Positions 8,116 through 15,825 of a stretch of DNA of 64,000 nucleotides are shown here, piece after piece. The stretch spans positions 124,001 to 188,000 of the forward strand of contig JAUHXC010000010.1 in assembly GCA_030427205.1 (NCBI GenBank), written 5' to 3'. The notes under the pieces were generated by a model. It did no database searches. It saw only the letters and a program-made list of their open reading frames with translations, and had not been told where the DNA came from. Made by a program: the position numbers and the translations under genes. This DNA comes from a bacterium (GTDB lineage: Bacteria > Myxococcota_A > Bradymonadia > UBA7976 > UBA1532). The first letter of the stretch is position 1; every line of letters begins with the position of its first letter.

Positions 8116-8793
8116 TCAGCCGCCCGCCGAGCCGCCCGCGCGACGGTCGAAGCGCGCCAGCCAGCGGCGCTGCGCGGCGTTTGGCCGGGCATCGGGGCGG
8201 ACCGCCGCGATCTCGGCGAGCGCCGCCTCGGCGTCCGGGCAGATCCCGCTCCAGATGAGCAGCGCGGCGGTCACCGTCGCCGTGCGCCCGTGGCCCTGGG
8301 CGCAGTGCACATAGAGCGGCTCGGCGGGCCAGCTCAGCCGCTCGAAGGTCGCGACCAGCGCGTCGCTGTCGGGCGGCGCGTGCGCGTCGAGGATCGGGTG
8401 GGTGAGGTAGCCCGGCCCGCGGTGACGCGCGGCCTCGGCGAACTCGCAGGTCAGGTCGAGCACGGCGTTCGCTGGCGCGGCTTCGCCCCCGGTGAGTCGG
8501 CGGCCGATCCACAGCCCCGGGCGGACCTCGGCGAAGGCCGGCTCGCGGGAGATCCAGCGGCTCAGATGCCAGACGGCCCAGGTCAGCAGCAGATAGGGCA
8601 GCATCACGCCGGTGCTGCGGGCCGAGCGGCCGCCGTCGGGGCGCTTGCCGAAGAGCGCCGGGTCGGCATGCCGCGAGGCCAGCGCCGCCAGCGCGAAGTC
8701 GACCGCCAGCCACAGCAGCGCCCAGACGTCGGTGTAGACGGCGGCGCCCGCGCTCATCAGCGCCAGCAGCCCGAACTTCGCCGCGTAGGTCAT
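8116..8793 (-). CDS. Membrane-anchored dual-specificity phosphatase-like protein
   Basis: This 225-residue protein has three hydrophobic segments in the first 85 residues (MTYAAKFGLLALMSAGAAVY onwards). They are followed by a dual-specificity phosphatase domain with the P-loop VHCAQGHGRTAT (CX5R, Cys as nucleophile) and an upstream conserved Asp region (ILDAHAPPDSD). The arrangement is reminiscent of phospholipid-phosphate phosphatases of the PTPMT1 group and of YnbD-like proteins. The start overlaps the stop of the DUF2156 gene (ATGA at 8790-8793). Coupling to a putative lipid-modifying enzyme suggests a phosphatidylglycerophosphate-type or other lipid-phosphate substrate, which is inference. 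Confidence 0.82.
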   Translation of the reverse strand: MTYAAKFGLLALMSAGAAVYTDVWALLWLAVDFALAALASRHADPALFGKRPDGGRSARSTGVMLPYLLLTWAVWHLSRWISREPAFAEVRPGLWIGRRLTGGEAAPANAVLDLTCEFAEAARHRGPGYLTHPILDAHAPPDSDALVATFERLSWPAEPLYVHCAQGHGRTATVTAALLIWSGICPDAEAALAEIAAVRPDARPNAAQRRWLARFDRRAGGSAGG

Positions 8794-10277
8794 CGGCCCC
8801 CGCCCCGCTTCGGCGCGGCCACCGCGATCATCCACAGATACAGCGTCGCCAGCAGCGGCCCGGCGAGGCCCGCGGCGACGAACAGCGCCGCCCAGCCGCT
8901 GACCGCCCGGTGCAGATGCAGCGCCTGCACCGTCGAGAGCACGACGTCGGCCAGCGTCGCCCCCGCCAGCAGCATCGCCAGCCGCCGGGCCACCGGCCGC
9001 GCTCGGGCGACGAGCCGGGCCAGGCCCAGCAGGGCCAGCACCATCACCCCGTCGAAGACGACCCACGCCGCCTGGATGCTGCGGTCGCCGAACCAGCGCT
9101 CGCCGTCGGCCAGCGCGAGCAGGATGGTCCACGGCACCAGCCCGGCCGCCAGCAGCGTCAGCCCGCGGGCCCACCATCGCGGCGGCACCCGCGAGAGCAC
9201 CCGCCCCGCGGTGCCGGCAGCGAACGCGAGCAGCCCGCCGTCGGCGAAGGCGGTCAGGATCGCCGTGAAGGTGCGCACGCGCACCGGGCCGGGGCAGGCG
9301 ACGACGTATTGCGGCGTCCAGCGGTCGGGGCGGAAGCGCTGCTTGAAGCGGCGCACCCCGCGGAAGTCGTACAGCGGCCCCGCGTTGGAGGCGCAGAAGC
9401 GCAAGAAGGCCCGCAGCCGGCGGTGGGCGCCCGGGCCGGGGTCGATGCCGGCGAGCGGGGCCATGCCCAGGGTCACGTAGGCGTCTCCGCGGTCGCGGGC
9501 GTCGGCCAGCGCGCTGTGGATGAGCAGCTCGGCGGTGCCGTTGGGCGCGTCGGGCACCCGGCAGACGTCTTCGAGGAACCAGCCCCGCCGCCCATAGACC
9601 GGGATCGCCGCCAGGAAGCCCACCGGCTCGTCGCCGCGCTCGGCGATGTAGTAGCGCCGCCGCTCGGGCAGGGTGAAGGGCTCGAGGTCGACCATGAAGC
9701 GCATCACGCTCATGCGGCGCGCGGCCAGCCAGCGGTCGAGCACCCGGTCGATCTGGGCCCGCAGCGAGCCCGGGTGGCGGGCGATGTCTTCGGGCTCGAT
9801 GCGCCGCACCCGCACGCCCTTGTTGCGCGCCCGGTTGACCTGCGCGCGCAGGCTGCGCCGCAGGCGGCCGTCGACGGTGTAGCCCGCCGGGTCGAAGTCG
9901 GGCTGCTCGGCGATCTGCAAGGCGTCGTGGTCGAGGCCCGCGGCGGCGAGCGCGTCGACGAAGGGGCGCTCGACGGAGAAGAAGCAGGTCTTGTGGCCGG
10001 CGGCGGCGCTCTCGGCGACGAAGCGGGCGGCGACCTCGGCGACGCGCTCGGCGGCGCACACCGGCTGGCCGGCGACGACCCGGTGGCCGGCCGCCTCGAC
10101 GTAGGCCACCACCGCGGTCGGGGCGTCGGCGGGGCCGTCGAACCAGTAGGCGTTGCCCCGCTCGAGGATCTGGAAGCTCGTGCCGTGGTCGCCGTGGCGC
10201 TCGAGCAGCGCCAGCGCCAGCGCCCGCTCGGGGTCGGGGGCCGGCGAGCGCCAGCCGGGGGGCGCGGTCGGGCTCAC
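8790..10277 (-). CDS. DUF2156 (LPG-synthase C-like) acyltransferase with C-terminal membrane domain
   Basis: This 495-residue protein has a soluble N-terminal half with a tandem GNAT-type fold like the catalytic domain of MprF. Visible motifs are LLERHGDHGTSFQILERG, YVEAAGHRVVAGQPVC, KTCFFSVE, RRSLRAQVNRARNKG, GFLAAIPVYGRRGWFLEDVCR and YVTLGMAPLAG. About six hydrophobic segments follow in the last 180 residues. MprF places its membrane part before this domain, so the order is reversed here. MprF-like enzymes transfer an amino acid from aminoacyl-tRNA to phosphatidylglycerol, but the substrate of this protein is unknown. GTG at 10277 is chosen because the frame's conserved part begins there and it overlaps the NADAR stop (GTGA). 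The open frame extends further but would run through that gene. Confidence 0.85.
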   Translation of the reverse strand: MSPTAPPGWRSPAPDPERALALALLERHGDHGTSFQILERGNAYWFDGPADAPTAVVAYVEAAGHRVVAGQPVCAAERVAEVAARFVAESAAAGHKTCFFSVERPFVDALAAAGLDHDALQIAEQPDFDPAGYTVDGRLRRSLRAQVNRARNKGVRVRRIEPEDIARHPGSLRAQIDRVLDRWLAARRMSVMRFMVDLEPFTLPERRRYYIAERGDEPVGFLAAIPVYGRRGWFLEDVCRVPDAPNGTAELLIHSALADARDRGDAYVTLGMAPLAGIDPGPGAHRRLRAFLRFCASNAGPLYDFRGVRRFKQRFRPDRWTPQYVVACPGPVRVRTFTAILTAFADGGLLAFAAGTAGRVLSRVPPRWWARGLTLLAAGLVPWTILLALADGERWFGDRSIQAAWVVFDGVMVLALLGLARLVARARPVARRLAMLLAGATLADVVLSTVQALHLHRAVSGWAALFVAAGLAGPLLATLYLWMIAVAAPKRGGGR

Positions 10278-10822
10278 CGCGACGCGCGCACGTCCATCAG
10301 CGCGAAGCCGAGCAGGTTCTGCCCCCGCCAGGTGGTCGGATCGGCCGCCCGGGCATCGTCGCGCTTCAGCCCGATGCCCCAGATGCGGTCGTAGGGGCTC
10401 GCCTCGACCAGCACCGCGTCGCCGGTGCCGCGCAGGTACGCGGCCAGCGCCGGGTGCTGGTCGAACTTGTGGCGGTTGCCCGCGGTCACGATGGCCCGGC
10501 GATGGGCCTTCCAGGTGGCGTCGTCGAAGCCCTTCACCCGGCGGCCGATCTTCTTGGCCGCCGCGGGCGAGGGGGTCTCGAAGATCTGCTCGAAGGCGGC
10601 GGTATCGTCGAAGAGGCGGGCCTTGCCGGCCATCATCCAGTGCTCGGCGGTGGGATAGGTGCGCCCGTCGACGGTGAACGGCGCGACGAACCACTGGCTG
10701 AAGCAGGTGGCGTTGACCGATCCGTCCTTGGGCGGGCTATGGCCCCAGAAGAAGACGAACTCGAAGCGTTCACCGGCGGCCCAGGCGGCGCGCAGCGACT
10801 GCAGATCGGTGGGCAGGCTCAT
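10274..10822 (-). CDS. NADAR family protein (YbiA-like)
   Basis: This 182-residue protein has the family signature FVFFWGH, FSQWFVAPFTVDGRTYPTAEHWMMAGKARLF, KKIGRRVKGFDDATW, YDRIWGIGLKRDD and WRGQNLLGFALM. NADAR proteins act as N-glycosidases. YbiA removes toxic intermediates of riboflavin biosynthesis, and others act in ADP-ribose (NAD-linked) chemistry. The substrate here is unknown. ATG 10822 is preferred over the in-frame ATG at 10858 because the conserved region starts close to it. The gene leads a tightly overlapping three-gene set with DUF2156 and the phosphatase. A TATCCT hexamer at 10830-10835 could be a -10, which would give an almost leaderless mRNA. Confidence 0.9.
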   Translation of the reverse strand: MSLPTDLQSLRAAWAAGERFEFVFFWGHSPPKDGSVNATCFSQWFVAPFTVDGRTYPTAEHWMMAGKARLFDDTAAFEQIFETPSPAAAKKIGRRVKGFDDATWKAHRRAIVTAGNRHKFDQHPALAAYLRGTGDAVLVEASPYDRIWGIGLKRDDARAADPTTWRGQNLLGFALMDVRASR

Positions 10823-10879
10823 GGCGGGCAGGATAGTGCGGCGGTCGATGGGCCACAACGGCGGCGGTGGGCCGGGCGG

Positions 10880-11593
10880 TCAGCCGGGCAGGGCCTGACC
10901 GCCGCGGGCGAGCATCTTCTGCAGCGCCGCGCTCACCGCGTCTCGGGCGTCGGCCTCGATCACCGGGCCGTGGGCCGGCACCGCCCGCTCGAACGCCCAC
11001 TCGAGGATGCGCCGGCAGGCGGCGGCCGCGGCGGGCTTGTCTTTGGTCTGCATGCGCAGAAGCGGGCTCTGCATGGGGCGGCCGAGCACGCCGAGCAGCC
11101 AGAAGAAGAAGCGGCTGCGGCGGTTGGCTGGACGCTGGATGTTGAAGAAGAGGTCGGTGACCAGCAGCGTGCCCGACGGCCGGTGCAAAAAGACCGTCTC
11201 GTTGGCCCAGGGCACGCCGTCGACGAAGCGGGCGTCGAGCACGTCGCTCCACGGGGTCGGCTCGCCCTCGGTCGGGTCGAGCGTGCGGTCGAAGCGCAGG
11301 TCGTCGCGCTTGGCGGCGAGGCCGGGCGCGCCCCAGGTCATCGCCTCGGGGTAGCGCGCCGCGGCGTCGCCGAAGTAGAGGTGGTGCAGCGCGTTGGGGG
11401 CGACGATGTGCTTCACTGGACCGAGGGCGGCCAGCTCGGCGGCGAGCGCGTCGTCGATGGGCACCGGCGAGTGCAGCCACAGCCCGCCGTCGGGCAGCCG
11501 CACGACGGTCATGCGCACCGGGAAGTGCAGCCCGCCGGGCATGTAGAGGTCGTCTTCGGCGCCCCAGATCTCGGGGGCGATGGCGGTGAGCAC
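10880..11593 (-). CDS. DUF4336 family protein (degenerate metallo-beta-lactamase-like fold)
   Basis: This 237-residue protein reads IWGAEDDLYMPGGLHFPVRM, LWLHSPVPIDD, VKHIVAPNALHHLYFGDAA, WANETVFLHRPSGTLLVTDL and PAHGPVIE. This is the DUF4336 pattern, a relative of metallo-beta-lactamases in which the classic HXHXDH metal motif is not conserved. Its activity is unknown. A near-perfect AAGGAGG lies five bases before GTG 11593, so that codon is taken as the start rather than the ATG at 11614. The gene is divergent from a MarR regulator. Three inverted repeats in the shared intergenic region make it the likely regulated target. Confidence 0.85.
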   Translation of the reverse strand: MLTAIAPEIWGAEDDLYMPGGLHFPVRMTVVRLPDGGLWLHSPVPIDDALAAELAALGPVKHIVAPNALHHLYFGDAAARYPEAMTWGAPGLAAKRDDLRFDRTLDPTEGEPTPWSDVLDARFVDGVPWANETVFLHRPSGTLLVTDLFFNIQRPANRRSRFFFWLLGVLGRPMQSPLLRMQTKDKPAAAAACRRILEWAFERAVPAHGPVIEADARDAVSAALQKMLARGGQALPG

Positions 11594-11609
11594 GGCGGCC
11601 TCCTTGAAA

Positions 11610-11634
11610 GTCAACCAAGCTTGACGATATCAAG
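11610..11634. promoter_or_regulatory. Two overlapping inverted repeats (probable MarR operator)
   Basis: GTCAACCAAGCTTGAC at 11610-11625 (GTCAA-N6-TTGAC) overlaps CTTGACGATATCAAG at 11620-11634 (CTTGA-N5-TCAAG). Both lie between the DUF4336 and MarR starts. They share half-sites with the third repeat at 11656-11671. Divergent MarR regulators usually bind such palindromes to control both genes. Confidence 0.55.
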
Positions 11635-11655
11635 ATGCCTCGCTCATCCAGTTCC

Positions 11656-11671
11656 GTCAAGGCTGCTTGAC
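11656..11671. promoter_or_regulatory. Perfect inverted repeat GTCAAG-N4-CTTGAC (probable MarR operator)
   Basis: GTCAAGGCTGCTTGAC is a perfect 6-bp dyad with a 4-base centre, 20 bases before the marR start codon. It shares the TCAAG/CTTGA half-site with the repeats at 11610-11634, which points to autorepression. Confidence 0.6.
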
Positions 11672-11691
11672 GACTTCTTCGGGGAGACACC

Positions 11692-12198
11692 ATGGCCCGC
11701 GACGAGCCACCGGCGGCACCGGCCCACGCGACGGTCGAGCAGGCCAAGGCGGCGAGCACCGCCCAGCTGATGATGCGCTGCGCCCGCCTGCTCGACGAGG
11801 TGGCCCTCGGCCGGCTGCGCGCCGCGACCGGGCAGCCCTGGCGGCGGGCGCACACCGGGCTCTTCCCCTATATCGAGCTCGACGGCAGCCGCGTCACCGA
11901 GATCGCGCGGCGGGCGGGGGTGAGCAAGCAGGCGGTGGCGCCGCTGGTGGCCGAGCTGGTCGAGTGGGGCGCGCTCGAGCGGGTGCCCGACCCGCGGGAC
12001 GGCCGGGCGCGGCTGGTGCGCTTCGCGGTCGACGCCGACGGGACCCACGCGATCGTGAAGGGGCTGGCGGTGCTCGGCGCGCTCGAGGCGGAGCTGGCGG
12101 CGGTGCTGGGCGATACGCGCTGGGCGGCGCTGCACGCGGCGCTGACCGACCTGTTGCCGGCGGTGACCGCGATGCGGGCGGCGACGGCCGAGGGCTGA
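11692..12198 (+). CDS. MarR-family transcriptional regulator
   Basis: This 168-residue winged-helix protein has a helical N-terminus (AQLMMRCARLLDEVALGRLR) and a recognition region, SRVTEIARRAGVSKQAVAPLVAELVEWGALERVPDPRDGRARLVRFAVD. The 'D.RDGRAR' wing loop is the MarR hallmark. A C-terminal helix forms the dimer interface. The ribosome-binding site is GGGGAG. It is transcribed divergently from the DUF4336 gene across 98 bases holding three related palindromes, so it most likely represses both. The ligand is unknown. Confidence 0.92.
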   Translation: MARDEPPAAPAHATVEQAKAASTAQLMMRCARLLDEVALGRLRAATGQPWRRAHTGLFPYIELDGSRVTEIARRAGVSKQAVAPLVAELVEWGALERVPDPRDGRARLVRFAVDADGTHAIVKGLAVLGALEAELAAVLGDTRWAALHAALTDLLPAVTAMRAATAEG

Positions 12199-12218
12199 CG
12201 CCCAAGTCCGAGCGCAGC

Positions 12219-12665
12219 TCACATATAGTCGACGACGACCCGCTGCACGGTGGGGCCGTCGACCGCGAAGCGGGCCTCTTCGAAGTCGGGGGCGCCGAAG
12301 GTGGAGACCTGGGCGCCGGCGGTGAAGCCGAAGCCCTCCTTGGGGATGCCGACGAGGTTGGTGTCCATCCGGTGGTTGCGGTTGACGTCATGCACCAGTG
12401 AGCCCGCGTAGCGCCCCGGCGGCACCTCGAAGACGCACTGCGCGCGGTCGCCGCGCACCGGCGCCACATGGCGGGCGTAGGCCCGATCGTCGTCGTCGGG
12501 CCAGCCGCGGTCGTCGGTGAAGATCGAGCACAGCACCGCGCCGCCGCGGCCGTCGAGGCCGGAGACCTCGAAGGTGACCCGCACGGTCCCGTCGGCCTCG
12601 GCCGGGTGGGCCGTCAGGCTCACGGCAGAGAGGAGCATGGCGACGATGAGCGCGCTGCGCAGCAT
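12219..12665 (-). CDS. Secreted DUF2141 domain protein
   Basis: This 148-residue protein has a Sec signal peptide (MLRSALIVAMLLSAVSLTAHPAEA, cleavage about residue 24). A DUF2141 beta-sandwich follows: VRVTFEVSGLDGRGGAVLCSIF, FEVPPGRYAGSLVHDVNRNHRMDTNLVGIPKEGFGFT and FAVDGPTVQRVVVDY. DUF2141 proteins are exported, small and of unknown function. The 'HD.N.N..MDTN..G.P.EG.GF' core is intact. The gene lies 82 bases downstream of the M16 pair on the same strand and converges with marR. Confidence 0.9.
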   Translation of the reverse strand: MLRSALIVAMLLSAVSLTAHPAEADGTVRVTFEVSGLDGRGGAVLCSIFTDDRGWPDDDDRAYARHVAPVRGDRAQCVFEVPPGRYAGSLVHDVNRNHRMDTNLVGIPKEGFGFTAGAQVSTFGAPDFEEARFAVDGPTVQRVVVDYM

Positions 12666-12747
12666 GGGTGCCTCGTTCGCTGACTGTTCGAACGATGCAC
12701 GGCGGCGGCGACTGTCACGGGTTTGTTCGGGGTTTGCGCGAAAGACC

Positions 12748-14061
12748 TCAGGGCAGCTGCGCGGGCCGCACCTCGACGTCGGTCACCCCGGGCAGCGCGC
12801 CGATCGCCTTCTCGAGCGCGGCGTCGACCGAGCAGACCATCACCGTGACCAGCTCGGCGGGGCGCAGCTGGGCCTGCACCGCGGCTCGGGCGCGGGCGTT
12901 GTCCACCGCCGCGAGCCGGTCGAGCCAGGTGTCGATGTAGTCGTCGGGCCGCCCGAGCAGCCGCGCCCGCACCCGGTGGGCCACCTGCAGGCTGGCGGTC
13001 TCGACCGAGAACGGGAAGCCGCGGGCGAGGCTGTCGCGGGCGAAGTCGGTCTCGTCGTCGGTCAGCCCGTCGGCGGCGAAGCGCTCGAACTCGTCGAAGA
13101 GCAGCGCCACCGTATCGACCGCGTTGGCCCGGGCCGGGCTGGCGGTCATCATGAAGGTGCCGGCGCTGCGCTCGAGCGACAGGCGGGCGCTGGCCCCGTA
13201 GCTCCAGCCGCGCTCGACGCGCACCTTCTGCATCAGCCGGCTGGTGAAGTTGCCGCCGAAGCCGCTGATGGCGACGTGCAGCGCGAGGGCCTCGGGGTCG
13301 ACGGCGCCGAGGCAGGGGTGCCCCGAGAGGATCGGCGCCTGGGCCCGATCGGGGCGGTCGAGCAGGATCACCCGGCGGCCGCTGGCCCGGGGCGGCGCGG
13401 GGAAGTCCCACAGCAGCGGTTCGCCGGCGGGCATGCCGGCCAGCGCCCGGTCGAGGGCGGCGCCGAGCCCGGCGGCGTCGAGGTCGCCGCTGGCCCCGAC
13501 GACGAGGTTGCGCCGGCAGTAGAGCCGCTGCGCGTGGGCGGCGACGTCGGCGGCGGTGATCCGCTCGAGCGACGCGGCGGTGCCCGAGGCCCCGTGGCCG
13601 AAGGGGTGGTCGCCGAACAGCGCGCGGGCGAACCAGATGCGGGCCAGCGCGCCGTCTTCGTCCGCCGCCGCCTCGAGCTCGGCCCGCATCTCGCGCTTGA
13701 CCTTCTCGATCTCGTCCGCCGCGAGCGCTGGCTCGACGAGCACCTCGCCGAGCAGCGTCAGGTAGGCGTCGAGGTGGCGGGTCAGCACCGGCCCGCCGAG
13801 GCTGACGGCGTGGTTGCGGGTGGCGGTGATCATCTCGGCGCCGAGGATCTCGACCGCCTCTTCCAGCTCGACCCGCCCCCGCCGCCGGGTGCCGCGGATG
13901 AGCGCCCGGTTGGTGAGCGTCGTCAGCCCCTGCAGGTGCGCCGGGTCGAAGGGCGGCCCGCCGGCGAAGAACAGGTTGACGTGGGCCACCGGGAAGGCCC
14001 GATCGGGCACCAGAACCGTCGCGATGGGCCCTGTGGGGCCGCCTGCGGGCGCCTTGCTCAC
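12748..14061 (-). CDS. M16 peptidase-like protein lacking the zinc motif (partner subunit)
   Basis: This 437-residue protein has the two-domain M16 (pitrilysin/insulinase) fold: FPVAHVNLFFAGGPPFDPAHLQGL, EKVKREMRAELEAAADED, NLVVGASGD, QKVRVERGWSYGASA and RDSLARGFPFSVET. The HXXEH zinc motif expected near residue 50 is absent (LTTLTNRAL in its place), so it should be catalytically silent. Such subunits pair with an active M16 protein to form the working peptidase, as in mitochondrial processing peptidase and many bacterial M16 operons. Its ATG overlaps the stop of the active paralogue (14058-14061), consistent with equal production. It has no signal peptide, so it may be cytosolic or exported with its partner. 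Confidence 0.93.
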   Translation of the reverse strand: MSKAPAGGPTGPIATVLVPDRAFPVAHVNLFFAGGPPFDPAHLQGLTTLTNRALIRGTRRRGRVELEEAVEILGAEMITATRNHAVSLGGPVLTRHLDAYLTLLGEVLVEPALAADEIEKVKREMRAELEAAADEDGALARIWFARALFGDHPFGHGASGTAASLERITAADVAAHAQRLYCRRNLVVGASGDLDAAGLGAALDRALAGMPAGEPLLWDFPAPPRASGRRVILLDRPDRAQAPILSGHPCLGAVDPEALALHVAISGFGGNFTSRLMQKVRVERGWSYGASARLSLERSAGTFMMTASPARANAVDTVALLFDEFERFAADGLTDDETDFARDSLARGFPFSVETASLQVAHRVRARLLGRPDDYIDTWLDRLAAVDNARARAAVQAQLRPAELVTVMVCSVDAALEKAIGALPGVTDVEVRPAQLP

Positions 14062-15341
14062 GCCGGCACCCCCCGCACCACCGTGCGCCCCTCGGGCCGC
14101 AGGATGTCACGGGCGACGGCGACGACGTCGTCCTCGCTGACCTTCTCGAGCTGCTCGGCGGCGGTGAAGAGCTGGCCGAAGTGGTCGGCGGTGACCTCCC
14201 AGTAGCCGAAGCCGGCGGCCCGCTGCTGCGCGCTCTGCAGCTGGCGGTAGAAGCGGGTCTCGAGCCGGTGCTTGGCCTTGGCCAGCTCGGCGGGGCGCAA
14301 GCCATCGCGGGCCACCGCGGCGAAGGCGTCGAGCACGACCTCTTCGGCGGCGTCGCTGCCCACGCCCTCGCGCAGGTCGACCGAGACCTCGTACAGCCCC
14401 GGCTCGCGGAAGGCGGGCACGAAGGCGTAGAACCCCGCCGCCAGCTCGCCGTCGGTGACCAGGGCCCGCTGCAGGCGCGAGGAGTCGCCTTCGAAGAGCG
14501 CCTCGTTGAGCACCTCGAGCGCCGCGGCCTGCGGGTCGCTCGCCGCTGGCGCGTGCCAGCCCATCAAGAGCCGCTCGGCGCTCAGCGGCAGGGCCTGCTC
14601 GACCCGGCGCTGGCCCGTCTGACGCGGCTCGGCCACCGGCGCGAGGGGCGGCAGCTCGGCGGCGGGCATATGGCCGTAGGCGGCGTGCACCGCGCTCATC
14701 AGCCGCTCGGCGTCGACGTCGCCGGCCACGGCGAGCACCGCGTTGTTGGGCGCGTACCAGGTCCGGTAGAAGCGGTGGATGTCGTCGGCGGTCAGCCCGG
14801 CGATGTCGTCCATCCAGCCGATGGTCGGCCGGCCGTAGGGGTGGGCCTCGAAGGCGGTGTCCCACAGGATCTCGGCCAGGCGCCCGGTGGGGTCGTCGTC
14901 GACCCGCTCCCGGCGCTCGTTCATCACCACCTCGCGCTCGGTCTCGATCTGATCGGGCCCGAGCAGGGTATTGGCCATGCGGTCGGCCTCGAGGGCGATG
15001 ATGGTCTCCAGGCCGCTCTGGGGCACCTCTTCGTAGTAGTAGGTCCAGTCGAGCCAGGTGGCGGCGTTGTTGCGCCCGCCGAGGCCCTCGATGATGCGGT
15101 CGAACTCGCCCTCGGGGTGCTGCGCCGTGCCCTTGAACATCAGGTGTTCGAAGAGGTGGGCGATGCCGGTCTTGCCCGGCTGCTCGTGGCGGCTGCCGAC
15201 CCGGAACCAGGTCTGGTAGCTGACCACCGGCGCGCGGTGCTCGGGCTGATGCAGCACGGTGAGGCCGTTGTCGAGCCGATAGCGGTCGACGCGCAGGGGC
15301 CCGTGACGCAGGGTCTCGATGGGTCGGAGGTGGGTCTTCAA
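14058..15341 (-). CDS. M16 zinc metallopeptidase (active subunit)
   Basis: This 427-residue protein carries HLFEHLMFKGT at about residues 63-73 (HXXEH zinc and catalytic motif) and the downstream third ligand in EREVVMNERRERVDDDP. Further family motifs are NNAATWLDWTYYYEEVP, AHPYGRPTIGWMDDI, NNAVLAVAGDVD and ALVTDGELAAGFYAF. The length matches bacterial M16B peptidases. It overlaps the inactive partner by four bases. No signal peptide is visible. The substrate is unknown, but such peptidases degrade short unfolded peptides. Confidence 0.95.
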   Translation of the reverse strand: MKTHLRPIETLRHGPLRVDRYRLDNGLTVLHQPEHRAPVVSYQTWFRVGSRHEQPGKTGIAHLFEHLMFKGTAQHPEGEFDRIIEGLGGRNNAATWLDWTYYYEEVPQSGLETIIALEADRMANTLLGPDQIETEREVVMNERRERVDDDPTGRLAEILWDTAFEAHPYGRPTIGWMDDIAGLTADDIHRFYRTWYAPNNAVLAVAGDVDAERLMSAVHAAYGHMPAAELPPLAPVAEPRQTGQRRVEQALPLSAERLLMGWHAPAASDPQAAALEVLNEALFEGDSSRLQRALVTDGELAAGFYAFVPAFREPGLYEVSVDLREGVGSDAAEEVVLDAFAAVARDGLRPAELAKAKHRLETRFYRQLQSAQQRAAGFGYWEVTADHFGQLFTAAEQLEKVSEDDVVAVARDILRPEGRTVVRGVPA

Positions 15342-15387
15342 GCGCTTTCTTCGCCCGGCGGGGGAGGTGGGCAGCCGCCGGGGCCGC

Positions 15388-15765
15388 TCAAGATGCCACG
15401 GAGCGGCCCCAGGTCGCCACGGCCAGCGCGATCCAGCCGACGATCCAGGCGGTGCCGCCGATGGGGGTGATCGCGCCGAGCCAGCGCATGCCGGTCAGCG
15501 CCATGACGTAGAGGCTGCCCGAGAAGAAGAGCAGGCCCACCAGCATCGCCCAGCCCGACACGGTCAGCGCCCGCCCGCCGGCGCCGACGCTCTGGGCCCA
15601 GGCCACCGCGAAGAGCGCCAGCGCGTGGTAGACGTGATACTGCGCGCCGGTGTGCCACCAGCCCAGCGCTTCGGGGGTCAGCTTCGCCTTGAGCCCGTGG
15701 GCCCCGAAGGCGCCCATGGCGACGGCGACGGCCATGGCGATGGCGCCGGTTGCGGCCCAGTTCAT
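15388..15765 (-). CDS. DUF423 (YgdD-like) membrane protein
   Basis: This 125-residue protein has four transmembrane segments. The family motifs are GAFGAHGLKAKLTPEALGWWHTGAQYHVYHALALFAV, LFFSGSLYVMALTG and GAITPIGGTAWIVGWIALA. It is an inner-membrane protein of unknown function, widespread in bacteria. A TATAGG hexamer at 15795-15800 (minus) about 30 bases before the start could be its own -10. It is followed 46 bases later by the M16 pair on the same strand. Confidence 0.93.
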   Translation of the reverse strand: MNWAATGAIAMAVAVAMGAFGAHGLKAKLTPEALGWWHTGAQYHVYHALALFAVAWAQSVGAGGRALTVSGWAMLVGLLFFSGSLYVMALTGMRWLGAITPIGGTAWIVGWIALAVATWGRSVAS

Positions 15766-15825
15766 CGTGCACTCCCGATCTTGCAGGGGCGCACCCTATA
15801 CCGGCCGGGCGGACCGCGCCACCCG

